Of a stretch of 64,000 bases of DNA, positions 35,942 to 44,509 are shown one piece after another; positions within the stretch are counted from its first letter, which is position 1; every line of letters begins with the position of its first letter. The DNA is from DATEPR01 sp036502345 (lineage in GTDB: Bacteria; Actinomycetota; Actinomycetes; Mycobacteriales; Pseudonocardiaceae), in NCBI GenBank assembly GCA_036502345.1, contig DASXYT010000173.1, forward strand, positions 1 through 64,000, read 5' to 3'. The position numbers were made by a program, and so were the translations under genes. Below the pieces are notes generated by a model that saw only the letters and a list, made by a program, of their open reading frames with translations, made no database searches and had not been told where the DNA came from.

Positions 35942-36607
35942 GTGACGATCCCCGAGTACCGCCAACACAGGTTCACGCCGCCGCCTGGCTCGACCGTCAT
36001 CGTGCTGGTCCGACACGGCGCTTCCGCACCGGCCCGGGCCGACCAGCCGTTCCCGCTGGTGAACGGGCACGGCGACCCGGAACTGGCGCCGGAAGGCGTC
36101 GCGCAGGCCAAGCTGGTCTGTGACCGGCTGGCCGACAGCGAGCCGTTGGACGCGATCTACGTGACCCCGCTGCGCCGCACGTCGCAGACCGCGGCCCAAC
36201 TGGCGGCGCACACCGGGCTGACGCCGGTCGTGGTCGACGATCTCGTCGAGGTGCATCTCGGCGAGTGGGAGGGCGGGCTGTACCGGCAGCGGGTCGCCGA
36301 GGGCCACCCGTTGGCCCTGCAAATGCGCGCCGAGCAGCGCTGGGACGTCGTGCCGGGGGCGGAGTCCACGGAACACCTGCGGACCAGGGTGCGGCGCGGC
36401 ATCAGCCAGATCGCAGCGGACCATCCCGGCCAGCGGGTCGCCGTGTTCACCCATGGCGGCGTGATCGGGCAGATCCTGGCCGAGGCCACAGCGAGTCGAC
36501 CGTTCGCGTTCATCCGCGCCGACAACTGCTCGATCTCCATGCTCGCGGTGACCGAGGCAGGCTGGATCGTGTTGGGCTACAACGACACCAGCCACCTGTA
36601 CAACTAG
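35942..36607 (+). CDS. Histidine phosphatase family protein
   Basis: This 221-residue cytosolic protein has the phosphoglycerate-mutase-type signature VLVRHGASAP (Arg24, His25, Gly26), in which the His takes the phosphate. A second Arg is in VTPLRRTSQTA, the acidic proton donor in HLGEWEGGLY, and the second His in VFTHGGVIG. It is likely a broad phosphatase; in this genomic setting no substrate can be named. It starts at a GTG six bases after the phytoene-dehydrogenase-like gene. Its end converges on the AraC-type gene with nine bases between, so overlapping transcripts are likely. Confidence 0.88.
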   Translation: MTIPEYRQHRFTPPPGSTVIVLVRHGASAPARADQPFPLVNGHGDPELAPEGVAQAKLVCDRLADSEPLDAIYVTPLRRTSQTAAQLAAHTGLTPVVVDDLVEVHLGEWEGGLYRQRVAEGHPLALQMRAEQRWDVVPGAESTEHLRTRVRRGISQIAADHPGQRVAVFTHGGVIGQILAEATASRPFAFIRADNCSISMLAVTEAGWIVLGYNDTSHLYN

Positions 36608-36616
36608 GCTTCGGGG

Positions 36617-37036
36617 TTATGGCCGAGCAGCGGTTTTCGCTTCTCCGTGCCTGATCGGCCGGGTGACGAGTTTGGCGTAGCACGCCGGGATCGCGTCACT
36701 GTTCGCATGGTCGTGGGCCCGGTACGCGCTCGGGCTCTCGCCGACCAGCTCGGTGAACCGTGTGCTGAACGAGCCGAGCGAAGTACAGCCGACCTCGAAG
36801 CACACCTCGGTCACCGACAGGTCCCCACGGCGCAGTAGCGCCATGGCGCGTTCGATCCGCCGGGTCATCAGGTAGCTGTAGGGCGTCTCGCCGAACGCGG
36901 CACGGAAGCTGCGCGAGAAGTGTCCTGCTGACATCAGGGCACCACGCGCCAGCGCCGGCACGTCCAGCGGCCGGGCGTACTCCCGGTCCATCCGGTCACG
37001 TGCCCGCCGGAGCAGGACGAGGTCCTCCTGTGTCAC
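36617..37036 (-). CDS. Small AraC-family DNA-binding regulator
   Basis: This 139-residue protein consists almost only of the AraC-type double helix-turn-helix. RPLDVPALARGALMSAGHFSRSFRAAFGE (in two halves) is helix-turn-helix one. LSVTEVCFEVGCTSLGSFSTRFTE is two. The linker helix TRRIERAMALL lies between them. There is no effector-binding domain, as in MarA/SoxS-sized proteins. The GTG at 37036 is chosen because it lies just downstream of the upstream gene's stop (37056), but it has no strong ribosome binding site. Co-transcription with the DnaJ-NERD gene is likely. Target genes are unknown. Confidence 0.8.
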   Translation of the reverse strand: MTQEDLVLLRRARDRMDREYARPLDVPALARGALMSAGHFSRSFRAAFGETPYSYLMTRRIERAMALLRRGDLSVTEVCFEVGCTSLGSFSTRFTELVGESPSAYRAHDHANSDAIPACYAKLVTRPIRHGEAKTAARP

Positions 37037-37055
37037 CTGGCCAGCATCGCACAGC

Positions 37056-38177
37056 TCAGGACACGACGCGGTCGAGCACGACGCGGAACGTGTCGCGGTC
37101 CACGACGGGCGGCTCGTCGGCGAGCCATTCACCGATCTCCATCACGAACCGCTCCTGGCTCATCGGCGGTGCGACCGCGTCCGGCGACTCGCCGGTCGTC
37201 ACGTCGCCTGCCCGGCTCGGGTAGACCACCAGCACGCCGCGGACCTCGATACCGGGCAACAGTTCCCGGTACGCGGCGACCGCCTCGGGCAGCCGGATGG
37301 CGCCACCGCGGAACGGGTGCCCGTTGCGCCACACGTCGCCCTGTTCGTCGGCGGTGTAGTGGCCGGGCAGCCACATCTTCGACTCGATCAGCACCAGCCG
37401 GTGGCCGCGCAGGACGGCGTGGTCCACGTCCGCGAACACCGAGTCCGGCCAGGCCAGCCCGTGGAAGATCCGGACGGCGGGCAGCGGCGCGACGTACTCG
37501 CCGAGCAGCCGGGCGGTCAGCTGCTCGGCCAACTGGTCCTGCTCGGTGCCCGGCTGGCCGTACACGATCAGGCTGCCCGCCTCGGCGTGGAACGCCCGGT
37601 CGGCGAGCCTCGCGAGTATGTACTCCCTGGTCAATCGGTAGACCAGCACGGCGGTCGCCGCGATCATCAGCCACAGCACGACCAGCAGTGCGAACGCGTG
37701 GATCGGCAGCACCAGGACGAGCAGGACCAGCACCAGCCACATGCCCAGTCCGCCGAACACGACCGGCGCGGCAGGCCCGATGGACGGCACGTACCGCACC
37801 CGCTGCGGCGAGTGCACCGCAGGCCACCACGGGACGGTGTCCCGGTCCAGCCGCAGGCGGGGTGGCACGAAGTTCGGGTCGGCGCCGAATCCACGCAGCC
37901 TGCCGGTCTGGCCGGTGCGCTGTTTCGGCGTTCTGGCACCCCGGGCCGGGCGGCTGGTCGGCCGTGGCGCCACCGGACGGTCGTCCCGGTCGTAGTCGGC
38001 ACGCAGGGCGGGATCGCTCAAGGTCTCGTAGGCTTGGCGCAGCATGTGGAAGGTGCCAGCGGTGCCACCGGCGTCCGGGTGCATGACCTTGGCCAGCGAC
38101 CGGTACGCCGACCTGATGTCGGCGACCGACGCGCCCCGGTCCACGCCGAGCAATTCGTAGTAGTCGACCCCGCCCAC
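37056..38177 (-). CDS. Membrane protein with DnaJ (J) domain and NERD domain
   Basis: This 373-residue protein starts with a J domain (residues 5-66, YYELLGVDRGASVADIR, HPD at 33-35, which would stimulate Hsp70 ATPase). A Pro/Arg-rich linker follows, then two hydrophobic helices at about 137-178. The C-terminal NERD-like domain is at about 225-340, with DVDHAVLRGHRLVLIESKMW; Asp252, Glu265 and Lys267 fit the restriction-endonuclease-like active-site pattern of NERD proteins. It would be anchored with both ends in the cytosol. J-domain and NERD domains are each common, but I do not know a role for the fusion. It starts at GTG 38177. Confidence 0.8.
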   Translation of the reverse strand: MGGVDYYELLGVDRGASVADIRSAYRSLAKVMHPDAGGTAGTFHMLRQAYETLSDPALRADYDRDDRPVAPRPTSRPARGARTPKQRTGQTGRLRGFGADPNFVPPRLRLDRDTVPWWPAVHSPQRVRYVPSIGPAAPVVFGGLGMWLVLVLLVLVLPIHAFALLVVLWLMIAATAVLVYRLTREYILARLADRAFHAEAGSLIVYGQPGTEQDQLAEQLTARLLGEYVAPLPAVRIFHGLAWPDSVFADVDHAVLRGHRLVLIESKMWLPGHYTADEQGDVWRNGHPFRGGAIRLPEAVAAYRELLPGIEVRGVLVVYPSRAGDVTTGESPDAVAPPMSQERFVMEIGEWLADEPPVVDRDTFRVVLDRVVS

Positions 38178-38459
38178 TCCGCCGCCCTATCTGCCGCGCC
38201 TGGGGTCACACGATATGGGGTCACGGTCCGCACTGCCACGCCGCCCGGCCACCTCATCCGGTTCCGGCCTGGTGTAATGGCGCGGTGCAGCGCCATCCGG
38301 CCCATTGACCGGCAATGAAGTCACCCGATTGGTTGATCTGGCGCCGCTACTCGACCGGACTCGCCACACACCGGCGCCGACCATCACCTCGCCCGCTTCC
38401 GCACGGTGCGGTCCCGGCAGGCTGGCCGAGTTGGCCACGCTGGCCGGCGACGCCGCGTG
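38178..38459. other. Intergenic region with a perfect inverted repeat
   Basis: About 280 bases hold no gene I can support. ATGGCGC (38277-38283) and GCGCCAT (38290-38296) form a perfect seven-base inverted repeat with a six-base loop, 100 bases upstream of the DnaJ-NERD gene on its strand. This could be an operator or the terminator of the small gene upstream. Confidence 0.4.
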
Positions 38460-38987
38460 CTACCGCCGCAGCGTTTCCAGCTTCGCGCGGAGGTCGTCGG
38501 GTACGTCATCGAAGGCGAACGTGCCGTTGTCCAGCTTTTCCAACAACCATTTGACCAGGTCGTCGACTTCCCTTTCCGCATTGACCATGAGTGCTTCGGT
38601 ACCCGTGCCGCACCGGCCCCGGTACTGCGGCAGCGAACTCCGGATTTTTGTCGCCAAATCGGCGAGCATGTCGACCCCGTCGACATCGACGTCCCACGTC
38701 TGGTTCTGGGCAATCATCTGGATGGCCGAACTTAGATAGTCCCGCCAAGATGCCTCCCACGCAGGGACGACAGCATCGGTCGCAACACGGGTGGCCAGCC
38801 GGAGACGCGCGATGTCAGCCGCAGGAAGATTGTTCGCGATAGTGTTGATCACCTCGGCTGGCAGGCTGCCCAGCAGGGTATCGAGATTGTAGTTGTATGC
38901 TTCGTTGAGGGCCGCGACAAGCACTTCTCTGTCCAGCGGCGAAACGTCACCCACGCCAGAAGCGGACTGATCACCTTCGGGTTCCAT
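38460..38987 (-). CDS. Small protein of unknown function with an F-box-like helical motif
   Basis: This 175-residue acidic protein starts at ATG 38987 with AGGAGG seven bases upstream. I recognise no bacterial family. Residues 42-84 (LPAEVINTIANNLP, then DIARLRLATR, ending W..SW) follow the F-box spacing: Leu-Pro-x-Glu, hydrophobic i/i+3/i+4, Leu before the Asp, LRL and a trailing Trp. The rest is predicted helical, with an Asp-rich stretch (98-106) and a C-terminal Lys/Glu-rich helix. Codon use is less GC-rich than in its neighbours, which may signal transfer. It sits between the DnaJ-NERD gene and the FHA/VWA/PP2C/kinase operon on the same strand. The F-box resemblance is by eye only. Confidence 0.6.
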   Translation of the reverse strand: MEPEGDQSASGVGDVSPLDREVLVAALNEAYNYNLDTLLGSLPAEVINTIANNLPAADIARLRLATRVATDAVVPAWEASWRDYLSSAIQMIAQNQTWDVDVDGVDMLADLATKIRSSLPQYRGRCGTGTEALMVNAEREVDDLVKWLLEKLDNGTFAFDDVPDDLRAKLETLRR

Positions 38988-39136
38988 TGCGCGACCTCCT
39001 ACATTCCGCCGAATTGTCGTCAAAAAGCTATCACCGGAATTCGGCAGAATTGGCAGGACTGCGCAGTCCAAGAGGCACCGAGGACTACCCGGAAGTGCAG
39101 CACAGAGTGCGGTCGCGTGCTGCGGCCACCAGACGG

Positions 39137-39814
39137 TCAGACCCTCGCTTCTGGGCCTCGCAACGTGATCGTCGTCCACGCGCCTACGTGGATGCGGTCA
39201 CCGTCGCGGACCGGCACCGGCACGTCGTTGGCGATCGGTTCCAGGTCGTCGTTCAGCGTGGTGCCGTTGGTGGACCCCGGATCCACCACCACCCAGCCGC
39301 CACCCTCCTGCGCCAACAGCACCGCGTGCAGGTGCGACACCCCGGGATCCTGCGGCGGCCCCGTCAGATCGATCTCCGGCTCCAGCCCACGGCTACGGCT
39401 CATCCTGCCGATCCGGATCTGCTCACCGGCCAACGAGAACTGCCGGTCCGGGCAGTAGGCCGGAAAAGTAATGGTGGGCACGTCCGGGCCGTCCTGCTGT
39501 CGCACCGCGTCGAAGTACTCGCGGTCCGCCGTGACGAGCGCCGACCAACCATTGGCGGTAGCAACCGGAGCAGGTGCAACAACAGGAACCACGACAGGAG
39601 GCGTCCGGCTCGCTCCGGCGACGAAGTCGTAGCTGCATCCCTCACAGAACCGCCCGGTGCGCGGCTCACCACACTCTGGGCACACCTCGGCCGGCAGTTC
39701 CGGCGCCGTCACCACCGTCGGCGCAGGCGTCGGAGCCGCACCGCCGATCGCGAGGCCACACACGTCGCAGAAGTCCGCGCTGGTCGAGTCGTGCCCGGCT
39801 GGGCAACTGGGCAT
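39137..39814 (-). CDS. FHA-domain protein with two N-terminal zinc ribbons
   Basis: This 225-residue cytosolic protein reads phosphothreonine signals. Residues 4-20 (CPAGH, CDVCG) and 45-60 (CPECGEP, CEGCSYDF) form two zinc-ribbon modules, followed by a Pro/Val-rich linker. The FHA domain (about 135-220) has IRIGRMSRSRG (the GR phosphopeptide-contact pair), VSHLHA (Ser-x-x-His), and DPGSTNGTTLN, the most conserved FHA motif. It is the last gene of the kinase/phosphatase operon and could bind PknG-like kinase autophosphorylation sites. The ATG at 39814 follows AGAGGTGG; it lies 19 bases downstream of the VWA stop. Confidence 0.88.
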   Translation of the reverse strand: MPSCPAGHDSTSADFCDVCGLAIGGAAPTPAPTVVTAPELPAEVCPECGEPRTGRFCEGCSYDFVAGASRTPPVVVPVVAPAPVATANGWSALVTADREYFDAVRQQDGPDVPTITFPAYCPDRQFSLAGEQIRIGRMSRSRGLEPEIDLTGPPQDPGVSHLHAVLLAQEGGGWVVVDPGSTNGTTLNDDLEPIANDVPVPVRDGDRIHVGAWTTITLRGPEARV

Positions 39815-39833
39815 GGTCAACCACCTCTCGTGA

Positions 39834-41141
39834 CTAGGAGCTCTTACGTACCCGGGAGGTCTTCGTGGACCTGGTGTCCAGCGTCATCGTGTCGACGTCG
39901 CTCACCTTCGCCTTGAGCCGTACCGTCCCGGTCACCGGGTCGTCGATGTCCACCACCTTGGACAGCAGTTCCGCTGTGTCGGTGTTGCCGGACTTGGTCG
40001 CCAGCGCCACGGCCCGACCGAGCTTCGCCGTCGCCGTGTCCAGGTCGCCGGACTTGCGCGCCTCAAGGCCTTCCTGGATCACGCCGGCCAACTCGGCCTG
40101 ACCGGTGTAGTGCGCGACCTCCGGGTTGATCCTCGTCGACAGCACCATGTCGTCGGTCCATGTGGCCTTCGCCAGGCCCTGGCCGAGGATCACGTCCTCG
40201 CCGCCGGTACCGGTCAGCACCAGGCTGATCCGGCCGGCCAGCATCACGTCGCCGACGCCGGCCGGCTTGACCTCGACACACACGTGGTAGTCGCGGCTCT
40301 CCTCGCCCCACGACCCGGTCGGGTAGTCGCCGACCTGAGCGCTCTTGGCCATTCTGCGGCCGGTCAGGTCCACCACCTCGGGCGCGACCAGTTTCACGAA
40401 CTTCACGCTGGCACCCTGCGGCGTCCACAGCCGCAGCACGACGTCCGCGACGGCCTTGCTCATCGCCGCGTCGGTCATCTTGCGGAAGTCCTCTTCCAGC
40501 CCGGCCGGGTCGGCGATGATGTCCACCGTGCCCAACAGCGCTGTGGACACCCGGCGCAGTTCCTCGACCTCCCAGTCGGTGCCCACACCACGGCAGTCGC
40601 AGACGAACTTGCCGTCGCACTCGGCCAGTGTCGCCGCCAGCGCGGCCGGGCTCTCGTGCTCGTTGCGGCCGTCGGTCAGCAGGATCGCGTGCCGGATCGT
40701 GTTCTGGTACGGCAGGAACAACTGGTTGGCCAGGTTGAGCCACCGGCCGATCGCGGTACCGCCGCCGGCCTTCAGCCCGTTGATCGCCGACTTCGCGGCC
40801 GCGCGGGTCCGCACGTCGGCCGCCACCAGGCCACCCTGCTGCGGGTACACCAGCCTGGCCTGGTCGGTGCCCGCTATGACGGCGAAGGCGACACCGTCGC
40901 GCAGCGCGTCGACAGCGGCCGCGCACGCCTGCCGGGCCGCGATCATCTTGCCGCGCGGGTAGTCCATCGAGCCGGAGCAGTCGACGATGATCACCTCGGC
41001 AGCGGCCGAACCGGACCCACCACCGCTGGACTCCGTGACGCCGCCCGACGTCACCGTGACGATCGCGTTGACCTCGGTGGCGCCCTGGTGCAGGTACTCG
41101 TTCTGGTAGATGTCGACGCGGAAGTTCGGGTGCGCGCTCAT
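39834..41141 (-). CDS. VWA-domain protein (TerY-like)
   Basis: This 435-residue protein has a von Willebrand A domain with an intact metal-ion-dependent adhesion site: DCSGSMD at Asp54-Ser58, a Thr in GGGTAIGRWL, and Asp in LLTDGRNEHES. A flexible Gly/Ser stretch precedes it. The C-terminal half is a beta-rich domain followed by a helical tail with RTNPEVAHYTGQAEL-like and TDTAELLSKVV segments. VWA proteins of TerY type form triads with a PP2C phosphatase and a protein kinase, exactly the neighbours here. Its ATG overlaps the PP2C stop by four bases. No signal peptide is present; it is expected in the cytosol. Confidence 0.85.
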   Translation of the reverse strand: MSAHPNFRVDIYQNEYLHQGATEVNAIVTVTSGGVTESSGGGSGSAAAEVIIVDCSGSMDYPRGKMIAARQACAAAVDALRDGVAFAVIAGTDQARLVYPQQGGLVAADVRTRAAAKSAINGLKAGGGTAIGRWLNLANQLFLPYQNTIRHAILLTDGRNEHESPAALAATLAECDGKFVCDCRGVGTDWEVEELRRVSTALLGTVDIIADPAGLEEDFRKMTDAAMSKAVADVVLRLWTPQGASVKFVKLVAPEVVDLTGRRMAKSAQVGDYPTGSWGEESRDYHVCVEVKPAGVGDVMLAGRISLVLTGTGGEDVILGQGLAKATWTDDMVLSTRINPEVAHYTGQAELAGVIQEGLEARKSGDLDTATAKLGRAVALATKSGNTDTAELLSKVVDIDDPVTGTVRLKAKVSDVDTMTLDTRSTKTSRVRKSS

Positions 41142-42187
41142 GACTCCGTACTCCTCGTGCTGTTGGTCAGCGGGTAGGGCACCACCACGACGGTCACGTT
41201 GTCGTGGCCACCCCGGTCGATCGCCAGTGCGGTCAGTTCGGCCGCCGCCACGAACGGCGCGTCGACGGCCTTCGGCAGCGCGGCCTCTGTCAGTTCCTCT
41301 GCGCCGGGCAGGTAGTTCCACAGGCCGTCACTGCACACCAGGACAACGCCCGGCCCGGTCGGTCGGATGGTCCGCACGTGGGGCGTGACGACACCCGCGT
41401 CCGCGCCGAGCCACGCCACCAGGGCGTGTGATCGCGGGTCGGCGAACGCCTGGTCCTCGGTCAACTGACCCGACTCGACCATCCGCTGCGCCCACGAGTC
41501 GTCCACGGTCACGCAGGACGAGTCGGCCTGGTCGTCGGCGGCGAGCCAGTAGGCCCTGCTGTCCCCCACCCAGCCGACGGTCACGTCGTCGCCCGCCACC
41601 ACGGCGGACACGTACGTGCAGGCCGGGGAGTTGCGCGCGTCCGGTCCGGTCAGCGCGGTCACCGCGGCCAGTGCGGCGGCCACCGCGTCCTTGGTGGCGT
41701 CCTCCAGGTCCGTCCCACCGCGGGCCGCGACCAGCAGCACATCGGCTGCCGCGTCCGCAGCCGCCTTCGACGCATCGTCCGGACGGTCCGATGTGGACAC
41801 GCCATCGCAGACCACGGCGACGACGTGCGCCAGTTCGCCGGAAGGGTCGGCGGTCACCCGCAGCGCCATCGCGTCCTCGTTGCGGTGGTGCCGCAGGCCC
41901 TTGTCGCTCACTCCGGCCACGCCTGCCAGGTCCAGCTCCACCCGGTCGCGCACGGCCGGCTGGGCGAAGCCGCACTGCATGCAGAACCCGTCCTGGTCGA
42001 TGTCCGGACCGCCACAAGCAACGCAGCCACGAGGTGCCGGCATCGTGCCGGTGTCCGGCGTACCGGCGCTGACCAACAGCAGGTCGTTGCCGCAGTTCTC
42101 GCAGAACCGGTCCCCGGCCAGGGTTTCCGCGCCACAGTCCGGACACCCGCTGGCCGGCCCACTGTCCACGACGGACTCGTCAGTCAT
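41138..42187 (-). CDS. PP2C-family Ser/Thr protein phosphatase with two zinc ribbons
   Basis: This 349-residue enzyme removes phosphate from Ser/Thr and should oppose the PknG-like kinase encoded just upstream. Two zinc ribbons lead (CPDCG/CENCG at residues 15-33 and CVACG/CMQCG at 55-72). The catalytic domain starts near residue 88 with VSDKGLRHHRNEDAM, then VVAVVCDGVST (metal Asp), VGWVGDSRAYWL, and the closing GGHDNVTVVVV, whose Asp binds metal. All main PP2C metal ligands are present, so it should be active. Three bases separate it from the kinase stop, and its stop overlaps the VWA gene start. Confidence 0.9.
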   Translation of the reverse strand: MTDESVVDSGPASGCPDCGAETLAGDRFCENCGNDLLLVSAGTPDTGTMPAPRGCVACGGPDIDQDGFCMQCGFAQPAVRDRVELDLAGVAGVSDKGLRHHRNEDAMALRVTADPSGELAHVVAVVCDGVSTSDRPDDASKAAADAAADVLLVAARGGTDLEDATKDAVAAALAAVTALTGPDARNSPACTYVSAVVAGDDVTVGWVGDSRAYWLAADDQADSSCVTVDDSWAQRMVESGQLTEDQAFADPRSHALVAWLGADAGVVTPHVRTIRPTGPGVVLVCSDGLWNYLPGAEELTEAALPKAVDAPFVAAAELTALAIDRGGHDNVTVVVVPYPLTNSTRSTES

Positions 42188-42190
42188 CGC

Positions 42191-44509
42191 CTACACCCAC
42201 GTCACCGGGCGAACCGAGTTCGCCCTGTCGACGAGCGCCACTCGCTGGTCCGCGGTGTCGGACAGCCGCGCCAGCGATCGGTAGCACCGCTCCAGCCCCA
42301 GCCGCAGGTCCCGCTCGGTGAACGCGCAGCCGAGCACCCGTTTGCCGGCCACCGCGATGGCAGGCCTGCGCGGATCGGCGACCACCCACTGCCGGGCGGC
42401 CTCCAGGACTTCGATGGCGATCCGGGTCCGCCGGGCCGCGTCCAGTTCCACGGCGTCCAACCGGGCACCCGCCGTGACCAGGTCCTGCTCTGTCAACTCG
42501 GTCGCGGTGGTGGTCCGCATGCCGGCCCGGATCGCGGCCAGTTGCGCGGCCACGTGGTGACTGGAGTTGGTCGGCACCGACTCCAGGACGGCCACCGCAC
42601 CGGCCCTGTCCTGGCCGGCCGCCAACCGCACCCTGGCCAGGCCGAACGCCGCGCTGACGTAGCTGTGGTCGGTGCGCCACACCAGGTCGTAGTTGCGGGC
42701 GGCCGCGGTCGGGTCGCCTGCTGCCTCCCCGGCGAACGCCAACGCCAGCTTGGCTGCCGGCTCACCGGGTAGCCAGCCGTAGACCAGGTCGAAGTGCGCA
42801 CGTGCTTCCTGCGGCCGACCGGCGACCAACGAGGCAAGGCCTCGGTACCAGGTGACCCGCCAGTCCCCCGGCTCGCTGGCCGCCAACTGGTCGAGGTCGG
42901 CGGTCGCGCCTGCCAGGTCGCCGAGTTCGATCTTGGCCCGCGCCACCCGCAGCCGGACCTCGACGGTGTTCAGCGGCGACGCCGCCAGGCTGGCGATCAC
43001 GGCCCGCGGCTCGGTGGCCGCCGACGTGGCCAGCAGGCCGGCGGCGGCGTCGGTGGTGTCCACCTGCGGCACCGGCAGCGCGGCCACCACCTCGACAGCG
43101 TCGGGCAGGCCGGGCCACCGGTCCGGATCGGCGCCGAACACCGCACGCTCCGGGCTGAACAGCGTGGACGCGGACGTTCGCGGCCGGCCGTCCTGGCTGG
43201 CCATGATCTCGCGCAGCACACCGAGCAACTGGTCGGCCATGTCGCTGGCCGACTCGAACCTGGCGCTCGGGTTCGGGTCGGTGGCCCTGGCCAGCAGCCG
43301 GTGGTAGGAGCCGTACGTAGCCAGCAGCGGCACGTCCGAAGGGTCGGGCAGCGTCTCGCTGTACTTGCCGAGGTAGTCGAAGTTGAAGGTGAGCACGGCC
43401 AGCGACCGCGCCACGGTGTACAGGTCGGAGCTGATCGAGGGGCCTTCGGTGGCGACCTCCGGTGCGCAGTAGCCGTCGGTCTTGTAGATGGCGCTCTCGT
43501 CGTCGTCGATCCGCCGGACCGCACCGAGGTCGATCAGCTTGATCTGTTCCTGGTCCTGGATCACGTTGTCCGGCTTGAAGTCACAGAACAACAGGCCCTG
43601 TCCGTGCAGATAACCCAGCGCCGGCAACACTTCCAGCGCGTACGCGATGGCCTGCGCCACCGGCAGCGGGACGAGTTGGCCGTCCTCGCCGCGCACCGAC
43701 CGCAGATCCTTGAGCGACTTGCCGCCGACGTACTCCATCACGATGTAGCCGACCATCGTGCCGCTCTTGGGATCCGGGTGCTGCACGAAGTTGTAGATCC
43801 GGACGATGTTCGGGTGCTCCACCTCGGCCAGGAACCGCTGCTCGGCGGCTGCCGCGGCCATCGCCTCGCTGTCCCCGGTGTCCAGCAGGCCCTTGAGCAC
43901 GACCCAGCGGTCGTTCACGTTGCGGTCGCGGGCCAGGTAGATCCAGCCGAGGCCGCCGTGCGCGATGCAGCCGAGCACCTCGTACTGGCCGCCCACCAGA
44001 TCGCCGGGCACCAGCTTCGGGGTGAACGAGTAGGCGGCGCCGCACTCCCGGCAGAAACCCTCGGTCCGGCCGGGCCGACCGTCCCTGCCTCGGCCGACCG
44101 GTTTGCCGCAGTTGCTGCAGAACCGCTTGCGCTCAGCCACTTCCGGGTTGGCCAGCACGGCCTCGGACGGGTCGCGGTAGGGCACCGGCGGCACCTCGAC
44201 CAAGCCTGCGCCGAGCCTGCCGCGCCGGCTGGAACCCGTCCTGCTGGAGCCGGTCCGGGACGACATCGAGCCGCCGGAACTCCTCCGGCTGCCCCGTACC
44301 GACAGCGGGCTGCCGGAGGTGAGGGAGGACGACCGGGGCGAGATCTGATCGGTGCGCACCGATCCGGTGGTCGCCACCGGCACCGAACTGGAGGATACGG
44401 CGACCGGCTCGGGCGCCGGTGTCGGCGTAGCGGCGGGCGCCATGCCGCACACGTTGCAGAAACCGTCCTCGATGGCCCCTGTGCACCCTGGTCGCAGGCA
44501 TGCGGTCAT
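42191..44509 (-). CDS. pknG: PknG-like Ser/Thr protein kinase with zinc ribbons and TPR region
   Basis: This 772-residue protein follows the PknG plan with an extra N-terminal zinc ribbon (CLRPGC, CNVCG; residues 4-21). A Ser/Arg-rich disordered stretch comes next. A rubredoxin-like module follows (CSNCGKP and CRECGAAY, residues 131-156). The kinase domain begins near residue 175 with a glycine loop IAHGGLGWIYLARD, Lys206 in VVLKG, the catalytic loop LFCDFKPDNV (no Arg before Asp, as in PknG), LIDLGAVRR and APEV. The C-terminus is tetratricopeptide-like. In mycobacteria PknG controls glutamate metabolism through FHA proteins; the FHA gene downstream fits that theme. It overlaps the upstream gene by ATGA. 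Confidence 0.9.
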   Translation of the reverse strand: MTACLRPGCTGAIEDGFCNVCGMAPAATPTPAPEPVAVSSSSVPVATTGSVRTDQISPRSSSLTSGSPLSVRGSRRSSGGSMSSRTGSSRTGSSRRGRLGAGLVEVPPVPYRDPSEAVLANPEVAERKRFCSNCGKPVGRGRDGRPGRTEGFCRECGAAYSFTPKLVPGDLVGGQYEVLGCIAHGGLGWIYLARDRNVNDRWVVLKGLLDTGDSEAMAAAAAEQRFLAEVEHPNIVRIYNFVQHPDPKSGTMVGYIVMEYVGGKSLKDLRSVRGEDGQLVPLPVAQAIAYALEVLPALGYLHGQGLLFCDFKPDNVIQDQEQIKLIDLGAVRRIDDDESAIYKTDGYCAPEVATEGPSISSDLYTVARSLAVLTFNFDYLGKYSETLPDPSDVPLLATYGSYHRLLARATDPNPSARFESASDMADQLLGVLREIMASQDGRPRTSASTLFSPERAVFGADPDRWPGLPDAVEVVAALPVPQVDTTDAAAGLLATSAATEPRAVIASLAASPLNTVEVRLRVARAKIELGDLAGATADLDQLAASEPGDWRVTWYRGLASLVAGRPQEARAHFDLVYGWLPGEPAAKLALAFAGEAAGDPTAAARNYDLVWRTDHSYVSAAFGLARVRLAAGQDRAGAVAVLESVPTNSSHHVAAQLAAIRAGMRTTTATELTEQDLVTAGARLDAVELDAARRTRIAIEVLEAARQWVVADPRRPAIAVAGKRVLGCAFTERDLRLGLERCYRSLARLSDTADQRVALVDRANSVRPVTWV

